NCBI GenBank assembly: GCA_045539625.1
Contig: JAZQFS010000016.1
Coordinates: 1-64,000, forward strand
Direction of reading: 5' to 3'
Source: UMGS1387 sp045539625
GTDB taxonomy: Bacteria > Bacillota > Clostridia > Oscillospirales > CAG-382
Length of the DNA: 64,000 bases
In this document: in pieces, positions 53,043-61,670 of the stretch
Numbering within the stretch: position 1 is the first letter of the stretch
How the letters are laid out: each line of letters starts with the position of its first letter
The notes under the pieces: model-generated
The model's input: only the letters and a program-made list of their open reading frames with translations
Databases searched by the model: none
What the model was told of the DNA's origin: nothing
Program-made: the position numbers and the translations under genes

Positions 53043-53060
53043 TACCACATAATTGGAATT
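53043..53060 (-). repeat. Right inverted repeat of the invertible segment
   Basis: TACCACATAATTGGAATT, reverse complement of the left repeat. AAATGACA again precedes it directly (53034-53041), in direct orientation relative to the left copy. Confidence 0.85.
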
Positions 53061-53091
53061 TTGTAGTAAGCATTGGAAAGGAGGAAACATA

Positions 53092-53226
53092 ATGAAAAAA
53101 AAGCAATATGAAAAACCGGAACTTGAAGTAACAGTATTTGTATCAGAAGATATACTTACAACATCTTCAAATATTGATAACAATCAAGGCGAGTGGGATC
53201 CGCTTTCGCCCTGGGGAAATTTTTAG
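53092..53226 (+). CDS. 44-residue peptide of the YEKPELEV type
   Basis: A short ORF with a full AAAGGAGG site, ending in TAG. The sequence begins MKKKQYEKPELEVTVF, continues with SEDILTTSS and ends in a Trp/Pro/Gly-rich tail (WDPLSPWGNF). Similar short peptides with a K-x-Y-x-x-P-x-L-x-V start are common and uncharacterised in Clostridia. It has no signal peptide. It is the first gene after the invertible promoter, 21 bp before the secreted cohesin protein. It could be a precursor peptide (leader plus core) or a small regulatory or chaperone-like protein. Confidence 0.7.
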   Translation: MKKKQYEKPELEVTVFVSEDILTTSSNIDNNQGEWDPLSPWGNF

Positions 53227-53247
53227 TAAGTACAAAGGAGAATTGAT

Positions 53248-54810
53248 ATGAAAAACACATTAAAATTAATCGCATTAACGTTGGTTGTATCTATGCTTTT
53301 AATCGGAGTGGCAGTACCTGCTTCGGCAAATGGTGAAGCACCCGAATTGAGCATAGACTACTGCAACCTTTCCTTCCGTGACAGCGTGTGCATTAAATAT
53401 GCTGTTGCATCAACAAGCACAGAAGAAACCACGGTTCTTCTGTGGGATGAACCTTCCGATGAATACTTGTATGGCACACATATTGCCGAACTTTCAACCG
53501 TTGGCAATCAGACAATAAGTGGCGAAACATATAAGGTATTTGACTATACCGAACTTGCAGCAAAGCAGATGACAGATGTTATATATGCTCGTGCCTATAC
53601 CGTTGTTGACGGTGAAGCGTATTACAGCGATGTTGTAAAATACAGCATTCTTCAATATGCGTATAGCAAACTCGGCAAGACAGGTACAGCATCTGATGAT
53701 GAAAATCTCAAGGCTATGCTTTCTTCAATGCTCGAATATGGTGCAAACGCACAGAAGTATTTTGAGTATGATGTAGACAGACTTGCGACAGATGACTTTT
53801 ATAAGGTTAAAATTATAGGTGGTCTTATTGACGACCAGTGTAATCACGGTCTTTATCTTGAAGGCGACAAGGTTAATGTTATAGCACCTGAAACTAATAG
53901 CGATGGCGTTGAATTTGCAGGGTGGATAAATGAAAACGGTGATGTTGTTGCAGAAACAGCAGAAGCCACAATAACAGTCGGAACTTCAAATGATGTTTAT
54001 ACAGCAGTTTATGGAGAAATTCCTGCTGACCCCAATAAGCCTGAAGCATCCGAAGGTCTTGAATATGAATCCAACGGAGACGCCACTTGCTATCTTGTTG
54101 GCATGGGCGAATGCCAAGATGCGGACATTGTAATTCCCGAAACATCACCCGACGGTGATACAGTATTTGCCATCGACCGTAACGCATTTGCCAGTGAAGC
54201 AATAACATCTATTACTATTCCTACAACAATAGAAGAAATCGGTAGAAATGCATTTAACGGTTGTGATTCTTTGACAGATGTGTATTACCTTGGTACAGAG
54301 AAAGAGTGGGAAGCTCTTTGCGAAAATATTGCTACAGGTAATACCGCTCTTTTGAATGCGAATGTTCATTTCGCAAAGGAATCGATAACTTATGATGAAC
54401 CTACAATCGTTGTTGAAAGTGTAACTGCAAGTGCAGGAGATACTGTGGAAGTACTTGTAGATCTTTACAGTAATCCCGGAATACTTGGAATGACATTGAA
54501 ACTTGGATTTAATGACGAAGCAATGACACTTGCTAAAGTGGAGAAAGGAACAGCTCTAAGTGAAATGACCTTTACATCTCCCAAAGGAGAAGCTCTCAAA
54601 AACGGATGCGAACTTCCTTGGGATGCGGAGGAAGTATTGCCTGAAGATGTAACAAACGGCAACATCTTAAAATTAACTTTTGAGATTGCAGATAACGCAG
54701 AAACTGGAGATTACAATGTGACCTTAACCTACAATAACGGAGCCGTTATTGACAATGATATGCTTCCCGTGAATCTTGCAATTATTAACGGTAAAGTATC
54801 TATAGCATAA
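53248..54810 (+). CDS. Secreted cohesin-domain protein with a BspA-like segment
   Basis: 520 residues, signal peptide ending near PASANG. An N-terminal beta-sandwich region (~25-260) is followed by a short BspA-type leucine-rich piece (AFASEAITSITIPTTIEEIG, AFNGCDSL). The C-terminal cohesin domain (~378-518) has SAGDTVEVLVDLYSNPGILGMTLKLGF, LPWDAEEV and LTYNNGAV. Cohesins bind dockerins. There is no anchor domain, so it is released or held by a partner. It is second in the phase-variable operon. Confidence 0.85.
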   Translation: MKNTLKLIALTLVVSMLLIGVAVPASANGEAPELSIDYCNLSFRDSVCIKYAVASTSTEETTVLLWDEPSDEYLYGTHIAELSTVGNQTISGETYKVFDYTELAAKQMTDVIYARAYTVVDGEAYYSDVVKYSILQYAYSKLGKTGTASDDENLKAMLSSMLEYGANAQKYFEYDVDRLATDDFYKVKIIGGLIDDQCNHGLYLEGDKVNVIAPETNSDGVEFAGWINENGDVVAETAEATITVGTSNDVYTAVYGEIPADPNKPEASEGLEYESNGDATCYLVGMGECQDADIVIPETSPDGDTVFAIDRNAFASEAITSITIPTTIEEIGRNAFNGCDSLTDVYYLGTEKEWEALCENIATGNTALLNANVHFAKESITYDEPTIVVESVTASAGDTVEVLVDLYSNPGILGMTLKLGFNDEAMTLAKVEKGTALSEMTFTSPKGEALKNGCELPWDAEEVLPEDVTNGNILKLTFEIADNAETGDYNVTLTYNNGAVIDNDMLPVNLAIINGKVSIA

Positions 54811-54823
54811 AGAGGCGATAATA

Positions 54824-56197
54824 ATGAACAAAAGAATTATTACAGTCTTCTTAACATTAATTCTAATTTGCTCGTTAACAGTTATGTCAAAGGTCAGTTT
54901 AGCTTCTTTTACCGACGTTCCTGACCATGAGTGGTTTGCAGAAAGCGTAGAATATGTAAAAGATAAAGGTTTGATGAATGGTATAACTGTTACCACCTTT
55001 GAACCGCAGACCTCTATAACTCGTGGAATGATTGTTACAATCATTTATAGATTAGAAGGGTCACCGGAGGTTAAGAGTGAGCTTCAGTTTTCAGATGTAA
55101 ACCCGACATATTATTACTGCACTCCAATTATTTGGGCATCTGAAAATGGTATCGTTAACGGTTATAGCAAAGATACTTTCGCACCCGACGATGAAATCAC
55201 AAGAGAACAGTTTGCAACAATTCTCTATCGGTATGCTGAGAAGAAGGGCCTTGATGTTTCGCTCGGTTCGGATAGTGTTGATTTGTCAAGCTTCGAAGAC
55301 GAAAGTAAAATCAGCGAATATGCAGTAAAAGCTTTGTCTTGGGCGAATGAAGCGGGACTGATTAAAGGTGTTACAGTAACAACCCTTGAACCTCAGGGAA
55401 AAGCTACTAGAGCACAGGCTGCAACCATTTTTATGAGATTTGATAAACTTATAGAACAGTCTGAACAATCAAATTCTTCAATCGAATCTAAGGATGATGA
55501 AACAGACAATGATGAAACCGCGCCCGGCAAGAATGGTGATTCATCTTCAAGCAATGACAGTGGTTCCCCAAAAGACCCTGTTAAAAATGACGATAAAGAT
55601 GATGGCAACAACGACAAAGATAATAATAACGACGATGATAATGCCGGAGAGTGGGATGATGTGAAAGATGAAAACTCCAAAAATGAAAACACTGGCAATG
55701 ACTCTTCAAAAGACGAACCCTCGAATGATGACCCTATCGAGGAAGATGACAATGAAGATGAAGCCTATGAAAATCCAACGATAGTTGTTGACAATGCTTC
55801 TGTAAGAGCAGGAGAAGAAGTTTCGATAAGTGTTGAACTTCACAATAACCCGGGAATACTTGGAATGACATTAAAACTGAAATTTGATGAAGAAGTGATG
55901 ACGCTAACCGAAGTCAAAAAAGGAACGGCTCTTAGTGAAACTACATTTACGGCTCCTAAAGGCGAAGCACTCAAAAATGGTTGTCGATTCCTTTGGGATG
56001 CAGAATATGTGTCAATCGAAGATGTAACAAACGGCAACATCTTAAAATTAACGTTTGAGATTGTAGATGACGCAGAAACTGGAGATTACAACGTGACCTT
56101 AAGTTACAATAACGGAGCCGTTATTGACAATGATATGCTTCCAGTTAATCTTGAGATTATTAATGGTAAAATTTCTATAAAACAAGGAGGATATTGA
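54824..56197 (+). CDS. SLH-anchored cohesin protein (surface scaffoldin-like anchor)
   Basis: 457 residues. Signal peptide, three SLH domains (~28-210: FTDVPDHEWFAESVEYV, FSDVNPTYYYCTPIIWA, FEDESKISEYAVKAL), a ~110-residue acidic Asp/Asn/Ser linker, and a C-terminal cohesin (~318-455) almost identical to that of the preceding gene. This is the architecture of a cell-surface anchoring scaffoldin: SLH holds the wall and cohesin presents a docking site. It starts 13 bp after the previous stop; its own stop overlaps the frame of the next gene. Confidence 0.9.
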   Translation: MNKRIITVFLTLILICSLTVMSKVSLASFTDVPDHEWFAESVEYVKDKGLMNGITVTTFEPQTSITRGMIVTIIYRLEGSPEVKSELQFSDVNPTYYYCTPIIWASENGIVNGYSKDTFAPDDEITREQFATILYRYAEKKGLDVSLGSDSVDLSSFEDESKISEYAVKALSWANEAGLIKGVTVTTLEPQGKATRAQAATIFMRFDKLIEQSEQSNSSIESKDDETDNDETAPGKNGDSSSSNDSGSPKDPVKNDDKDDGNNDKDNNNDDDNAGEWDDVKDENSKNENTGNDSSKDEPSNDDPIEEDDNEDEAYENPTIVVDNASVRAGEEVSISVELHNNPGILGMTLKLKFDEEVMTLTEVKKGTALSETTFTAPKGEALKNGCRFLWDAEYVSIEDVTNGNILKLTFEIVDDAETGDYNVTLSYNNGAVIDNDMLPVNLEIINGKISIKQGGY

Positions 56198-56199
56198 TA

Positions 56200-59100
56200 A
56201 TGAAAAATAGATTCATATCAGCTTTTTTGGCATTTGTTATGATTTTTACAATCATTCCATTCAATGCTTTTGCTGCAGATGTTCAAGAGACAACTGCAGT
56301 TGTAAGTGTTAAAAATACAACCGCTGAGCCAGGCAACACTGTTACAGTTAATGTTGTGATTGAAAACAATCCTGGAATACTCGGTATGACATTGAAATTG
56401 AATTTTGATGACAGCATAGCAACGCTAAAGTCCGTAAAAAACGGTGATGCATTAAGTGCTATGTCATTTACCCCACCTACGGGTGATGCTCTGGTAAGTG
56501 GCTGTAATTTGGTTTGGGATGCGGAAGAAGTTAAGGCGGAAGATATAAAAGACGGTGTAATGGCAATGCTTACTTTTGAAATTGCGGAAGATGCAATTCC
56601 CGGTGCTTTTGTCGACATCGATTTTTCTTACAATAAAGGAGCTATTCGTGATTCCGATTTTTCAGCTATAGATGTATCAATTGTAAGCGGACGTATTAGT
56701 ATATTAGATTATACCCCCGGCGATCTCAATGAAAGTGGCTATATAGATTCAACTGATGTTGTATTCTTGAGAAGATATATCGCGGGCGGTTATACTACTC
56801 CCGAGGGAAATCCGATAACTATTAATGAATTTGCAGCTGATGTTGATGATAATGATTATTTAGATTCTACAGACATAGTTTCGATTCGTAGAAATATTGC
56901 TGGCGGTTACGGTGTTGAATTGCTTCCTCATACAGAAAAATGTAAGCACATTTCTTTGACTGCAATTCCTGCAAAAGAAGCAACGTGTACAGATGACGGT
57001 AATGTTGCATACTGGGCTTGTGACGATTGTTCTAAAGTGTTTAGCGATGCAGCGGCAACAACTGAAATCACAATTGAAGACACCATACTCACTGTTGAAC
57101 ACCAAACAACATATACTCCTGAAAAAGAAGCAACTACCTATGCAGATGGTAATATAGAGTATTGGACTTGCTCTACATGCGGTAAGTTGTTTAGCGACAG
57201 CACATGCGAGAACGAAATTGAACTTAAAGACACAATAATTCAAAAGCTTACTGGTAATACATATACTGTATATTTCAAGGATGCTCAAACAGGAAAAGCT
57301 ACATTTGTAAGCCTTGATAATCAGGAAACATCGGTTTCTTCAATTACAAAAGACAAAAGCGAAAGATATGATTTCCCTCAGTTTAAAAAATATGGGTTCT
57401 TCGCTTTGTGTCTTACTGACAGTAACGGCAACATAATTACTGGAATAGATGCCGGCACTACTGGTGATGTTGATGTTTATGTTCATTGGATGAGTAACAG
57501 AAACCAAACACGTCCCGTAAAAGAACTTGGAAAACCACAGATTATTGAGGATAAAGAAAACGGACAGATATACTTCGTATACGAAATCGGTGAGATTGAC
57601 AATGTGCCTATTGAAGTTTTGTTTAATGCCGGTGAAATAGACGAAGAAATGGTTCATGAAAAAACAAGCGTAAAGGTAAAAAACACTGCCACAGAAAATG
57701 TTACGGCAATAGCAGAAACAGTAGCGATGGCTACTACAAAATCCGCTTCGATGACATTGTCAGAAGATTGGATAAATAAGTATTCCCTTGACGAAGAGTG
57801 GGCAGCAACTCAAGATTCAGAAAAGGTTGCTAATCTCAAAAAATATATTGAAGATGGCGGTCAAATAAATATCAGTTCGCAATATGGCGGAGAAGATACA
57901 CACACCGACACCTCTGGTTCAAGTACTACAGACACACACAAAGATACAACAGGAAAGGTAAATACCGAAAGTAGCGAAGACGGCGGCAATGAAGAAAGTC
58001 AACTTGCCGGAAAATTTGGGGCCTCATATTCTGTAGACGCATTAGGTGTTAAAGCGGGAATGGATTTTGAGATATCCGCATATCAGAAAGAGGGGTCTAA
58101 TTGGAAGGAAGCTGAAAGCGAACAGAATTCTTCAGGAACAGAAGATTCCCATGAAACTACCAGGTATAACGATATTTCAGATTCGTATTCTAACCATTGG
58201 AATACTGAAGAGGGTTATACTATGTCCAACAAAATCGGAACCGAAACCGATATTTCAACAGCGTTAAGAACGGCTATTACGGAAAACTCCAAAAAGAGTT
58301 ACAGCGACGAATACCAAAGAGGTTCCTTAACCACTGAATCACAGAATATTTCCCACAACGAGGGTCGCGAATACTCTGCTGCAATTACTTTTAGTGAAGA
58401 AGAAGAGATTACCGACTCTACTACTGTTACATTAACTTTTAAAACTAAAGGTCATTACAGATTTATTAGAGCAGGAAAACTTGATGTTTACGCTGTTGTA
58501 GGTTATGACATTAAGAATAATACATATTCTGTATCTACGTTTAGTATGTTTGAAAAAGGAACAAAAGAAATATGGGACTTTTCAGAAACGGGAACTTTTA
58601 AAGATGGAGAAATAGGCGTTTTACCGTTTGAGGTGCCTTATGAGGTAGAAGAATACATTCTTGGAGAAACAGCGTATACCAACGGCCTTTATTTCAATAT
58701 TGCAGAGGGTGCAGTAACAAGATATGATGGTACTGCCAAAAATGTATTGATACCTAATTATTATTCCAAAAACGGCAATATGACTTATGTAAGAACATTA
58801 GGCAATGATCCTCAAACCCTTAAGCCGCTGTTCGCAGGAAACGAAAACATAGAGGTTGTACGTCTCAGCAAATATATTACTTCTATTCCTGATGGTGCTT
58901 TTGAAGGATGTACAAATCTTAAAACAGTTATTGCTCCCGGTGTGACTTCGATAGGTGCTAATGCATTCAAGGGCTGTGAAAATCTCAACAAATTTATCGT
59001 TTCAACAAAAGTTACAACTCTCGGCGATAATGCTTTTGTTGATTGCCCTGAAGTAATAGTTAATGCAAGCAACTCGTCAGTCGCAAGAGCTGCAACTACT

Positions 59101-60798
59101 GCTGGGGCAAATAAGATAACCATAAATGTTGAAGATATGAGCGGCAAATTTACAGAAAAGGTGCTTGATGACGACGAGAATGTTATCGCAGATTACACAA
59201 ACGGCTATACAATCAACATTGGTGATATCGAATACTTTGCTTTCTACGGCGGAGGCAAAACATTTAACAATGTTAAACTTGTGTCCAGTGCTGAAACGAC
59301 ATATATCGAAAAAGCAACATTCACAAGTGATAGTGGTATTTCATTGAATATTAATTCTGAAAACATTACTTTCAAAGGCGTTAATGTAAAAAATGACAAT
59401 GTTGCAATGCTATCTCAGTTTGACGGAGCAAAGATATTAATTGCTGAAAATTCAACATTTGATACACTAACAGATGATAAGTCAACAAAAGTAATTGTAA
59501 ATAACATTGAACTTTCAAACAATGCTGGCGAAACAGCACAGTGGATAATTGACGGTACATTATATGTTTACGGAAATACCGAATTTGCAGGCAAATATAT
59601 AGCGGTTGCCAAAGCTATAACTACATTGTCTAAAACTGAGTTTGAAAACTATGTAACGGGTGTTTTCACCATTACTTTCAACCCGGTCGGCGGATCTGTT
59701 TCCACAACCTCAAAATCCGTAACATATGGCAGTCCATATGGTACGCTTCCCGTACCTACAAGAACGGGATACACATTCACAAGATGGACGTTGTCTGATG
59801 ATGATGCCACAATAAATGAAAGTAGTATTGTTTCTACACCGGCGGATCATACATTGATTGCACGGTGGAAGGCAAACGAATATACGGTAAAATTTAATAC
59901 AAATGGTGGCGTTTGTTCTACACCCTCAAAAACAGTAACATATGGTTCGACTTATGGAGATTTGCCCACACCGACAAGAGATTATTACGAGTTTCTTGGT
60001 TGGTATACGGCAAAGACCGGAGGTACAAAAATTACATCATCTACAAAGGTATCTATAACCGCAGAACAGACACTCTATGCACAGTGGAAGCAAAAAGATG
60101 TTTCAACAAATTGGGTGCTCAAGTCGGAAATGCCGACTGGTGCTCAAGTGGTAAACACAAAGTACACCTATGCCAAGACACATTATACCACTTCAAGCTC
60201 TTCCACAATGAGTGGTTGGACAAAGTATGATACCACATGGGCTTGGAGCAATTATGGCTCTTGGAGTGCTTGGCAGTATGGAGCTGTAACTGAAACAGAC
60301 AGCAGAGATGTTGAAACACAGCAGGTTGTAGATGTTCCTGCACATACTGAATATAGATATGGGGCATATGTTGGCGATAACAACCGAGGGAACAGACCTT
60401 GTAGTTATTGTGCAACAGGTTACACTAATAGGACGCCTAATGAAGTCTGGACAGAATGGTCTGATTCAAAAATACCTACGCCAAGCGGATGGAATTATAA
60501 ATGTTACCGTGCTTGCACGCATAAGGGCGGTCAGTATTTTTCCGAACCAGATTCTCCTGGTGGTCGTGGTCAAGGATACTATTGGCATGACTATGTAGTT
60601 GAGGGTTATAGCGATGTCTTCTTCTGGGAAGAAACTCGCCAAGTTGCAGCCACATATAAAACTCAGTACAGATACAGAGATAGAAGTAAGATATACACAT
60701 ATCACTTCTATAAAGTAGAAGACCTTGAATCAACTTCTTATCCAACAGGTGATAATATTTCTACTATCAATGAATGGGTACAGTACCGAGAAAAATAA
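56200..60798 (+). CDS. Giant secreted protein with cohesin, dockerin, BspA and InlB-type repeats
   Basis: 1532 residues from ATG 56200 (AAGGAGG 9 nt upstream; a TTG at 56194 is too close). Signal peptide, cohesin (~30-170), type I dockerin (~175-245: GDLNESGYIDSTDVVFLRR and ADVDDNDYLDSTDIVSIRR, duplicated calcium loops), and two cysteine-containing repeats (~250-350). A polar central region of unknown fold (~500-820) is rich in Ser/Thr/Glu. BspA-like repeats (~880-960) and two InlB/Listeria-Bacteroides repeats (~1145-1295: YGSPYGTLPVPTRTGYTFTRW, LGWYTAK) follow. The C-terminal Trp/Tyr/Cys-rich module ends YTYHFYK. It carries both partners of the cohesin-dockerin pair, so it can dock on the SLH-cohesin anchor and also receive another dockerin. 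Likely an adhesin. Confidence 0.85.
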   Translation: MKNRFISAFLAFVMIFTIIPFNAFAADVQETTAVVSVKNTTAEPGNTVTVNVVIENNPGILGMTLKLNFDDSIATLKSVKNGDALSAMSFTPPTGDALVSGCNLVWDAEEVKAEDIKDGVMAMLTFEIAEDAIPGAFVDIDFSYNKGAIRDSDFSAIDVSIVSGRISILDYTPGDLNESGYIDSTDVVFLRRYIAGGYTTPEGNPITINEFAADVDDNDYLDSTDIVSIRRNIAGGYGVELLPHTEKCKHISLTAIPAKEATCTDDGNVAYWACDDCSKVFSDAAATTEITIEDTILTVEHQTTYTPEKEATTYADGNIEYWTCSTCGKLFSDSTCENEIELKDTIIQKLTGNTYTVYFKDAQTGKATFVSLDNQETSVSSITKDKSERYDFPQFKKYGFFALCLTDSNGNIITGIDAGTTGDVDVYVHWMSNRNQTRPVKELGKPQIIEDKENGQIYFVYEIGEIDNVPIEVLFNAGEIDEEMVHEKTSVKVKNTATENVTAIAETVAMATTKSASMTLSEDWINKYSLDEEWAATQDSEKVANLKKYIEDGGQINISSQYGGEDTHTDTSGSSTTDTHKDTTGKVNTESSEDGGNEESQLAGKFGASYSVDALGVKAGMDFEISAYQKEGSNWKEAESEQNSSGTEDSHETTRYNDISDSYSNHWNTEEGYTMSNKIGTETDISTALRTAITENSKKSYSDEYQRGSLTTESQNISHNEGREYSAAITFSEEEEITDSTTVTLTFKTKGHYRFIRAGKLDVYAVVGYDIKNNTYSVSTFSMFEKGTKEIWDFSETGTFKDGEIGVLPFEVPYEVEEYILGETAYTNGLYFNIAEGAVTRYDGTAKNVLIPNYYSKNGNMTYVRTLGNDPQTLKPLFAGNENIEVVRLSKYITSIPDGAFEGCTNLKTVIAPGVTSIGANAFKGCENLNKFIVSTKVTTLGDNAFVDCPEVIVNASNSSVARAATTAGANKITINVEDMSGKFTEKVLDDDENVIADYTNGYTINIGDIEYFAFYGGGKTFNNVKLVSSAETTYIEKATFTSDSGISLNINSENITFKGVNVKNDNVAMLSQFDGAKILIAENSTFDTLTDDKSTKVIVNNIELSNNAGETAQWIIDGTLYVYGNTEFAGKYIAVAKAITTLSKTEFENYVTGVFTITFNPVGGSVSTTSKSVTYGSPYGTLPVPTRTGYTFTRWTLSDDDATINESSIVSTPADHTLIARWKANEYTVKFNTNGGVCSTPSKTVTYGSTYGDLPTPTRDYYEFLGWYTAKTGGTKITSSTKVSITAEQTLYAQWKQKDVSTNWVLKSEMPTGAQVVNTKYTYAKTHYTTSSSSTMSGWTKYDTTWAWSNYGSWSAWQYGAVTETDSRDVETQQVVDVPAHTEYRYGAYVGDNNRGNRPCSYCATGYTNRTPNEVWTEWSDSKIPTPSGWNYKCYRACTHKGGQYFSEPDSPGGRGQGYYWHDYVVEGYSDVFFWEETRQVAATYKTQYRYRDRSKIYTYHFYKVEDLESTSYPTGDNISTINEWVQYREK

Positions 60799-60807
60799 TC
60801 AACTATC

Positions 60808-60835
60808 AAGCGGTGGCTTTATGTCGCCGCTTAGT
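60808..60835 (+). terminator. Hairpin after the adhesin gene
   Basis: AAGCGGTGGC and GTCGCCGCTT pair imperfectly around TTTAT, followed by AGTTTC rather than a T run. Probably a weak terminator that lets some transcription reach the next gene. Confidence 0.4.
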
Positions 60836-60869
60836 TTCTAAACAATTCAGATAAAAAAGAGGTGCAAAA

Positions 60870-61406
60870 ATGTCAGAGTATGAGTTGCTCAGAAATGAAA
60901 TTGTTGAATGTTATGATACCATAAAGCAATACAATTTGGCGGCATATGCTACTGTAGTGGCAATTTTTGCTTTTGCAACTGAACAGAGTGATAGTTTTTT
61001 ATACTATTTAATTCCTTATGTTGCAATTATTCCGCTGTATATTGCGTGTGAAAGTAAAAATCATAATATTTGTAAAATTGCGGCGTATATGTATGTTTTT
61101 TTAGAAGGTGATAATAAATATAATTGGGAACGTAGACATCAAAAATATGATGAGCTATTTAGTCAAAAAAGAAATTGGAGATCAATTTCTTTATATTACT
61201 TCTTGTCAATATTATGTTCGATAATGTCAATTGTAAAAATCTATATGTTAAACTACAATTTACACATAAAACTACTTTTTAGCATACTTGTATTTGTATT
61301 TACAATAGTTGTAATTGTTATTATGAAGGCAAATACTATCAATTATGTTGATTGCAGAAAAACAATGATAGAGAATTGGGAGAATATAAATAAATCAGTG
61401 GATTAA
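60870..61406 (+). CDS. Small multi-span membrane protein of unknown function
   Basis: 178 residues with four predicted membrane segments in two pairs (~22-60 and ~108-152). They are separated by a charged amphipathic stretch (NWERRHQKYDELFSQKRNWR), with cytoplasmic-looking termini. The layout resembles several uncharacterised Clostridial membrane proteins and, loosely, effector membrane proteins of the SLATT kind; no firm match. GAGGTG lies before the ATG. It follows the adhesin gene by 71 bp, so co-expression with the phase-variable operon is possible. Confidence 0.55.
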   Translation: MSEYELLRNEIVECYDTIKQYNLAAYATVVAIFAFATEQSDSFLYYLIPYVAIIPLYIACESKNHNICKIAAYMYVFLEGDNKYNWERRHQKYDELFSQKRNWRSISLYYFLSILCSIMSIVKIYMLNYNLHIKLLFSILVFVFTIVVIVIMKANTINYVDCRKTMIENWENINKSVD

Positions 61407-61484
61407 GTGCTAGATATGTGACATTGATAGAAAATTGTTGATTTCTTGAATAAAAGAAAAAGTTATAAATTAATTGATAATATT

Positions 61485-61530
61485 GGACCGCCCTCTAAAC
61501 AATTCTGCTTTAGAGGGCGGTCCTTCTTCT
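61485..61530 (+). terminator. Strong terminator ending the surface operon
   Basis: Perfect 15-bp stem (GGACCGCCCTCTAAA / TTTAGAGGGCGGTCC) at 61485-61523, followed by TTCTTCTGTAA. The remainder up to 61670 shows nothing further. Confidence 0.85.
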
Positions 61531-61670
61531 GTAAATGAAAATACAACATTTTAAATATTATACACATCAACACAAAAACTAAAAACAATCAATTGTCTTT
61601 AATTTGAGAAAGTGGATTGCATAATATTGCATATAGTTTTACAAGACGATATCAGGAGTAAATACTTGTA

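Larger units (their letters stand above)
52800..53060. other. Putative invertible promoter segment (phase switch)
   Basis: A 261-bp segment bounded by perfect 18-bp inverted repeats (see separate entries) contains no gene. It holds one near-consensus promoter (52970-52998) directed out to the right and one hairpin (52886-52917). Left of it is a tyrosine recombinase gene, right of it a surface-protein operon with no other promoter in the 31 bp between the right repeat and the first start codon. Inversion would point the promoter back into the recombinase gene and silence the operon. In this assembly the switch is ON. Confidence 0.75.
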
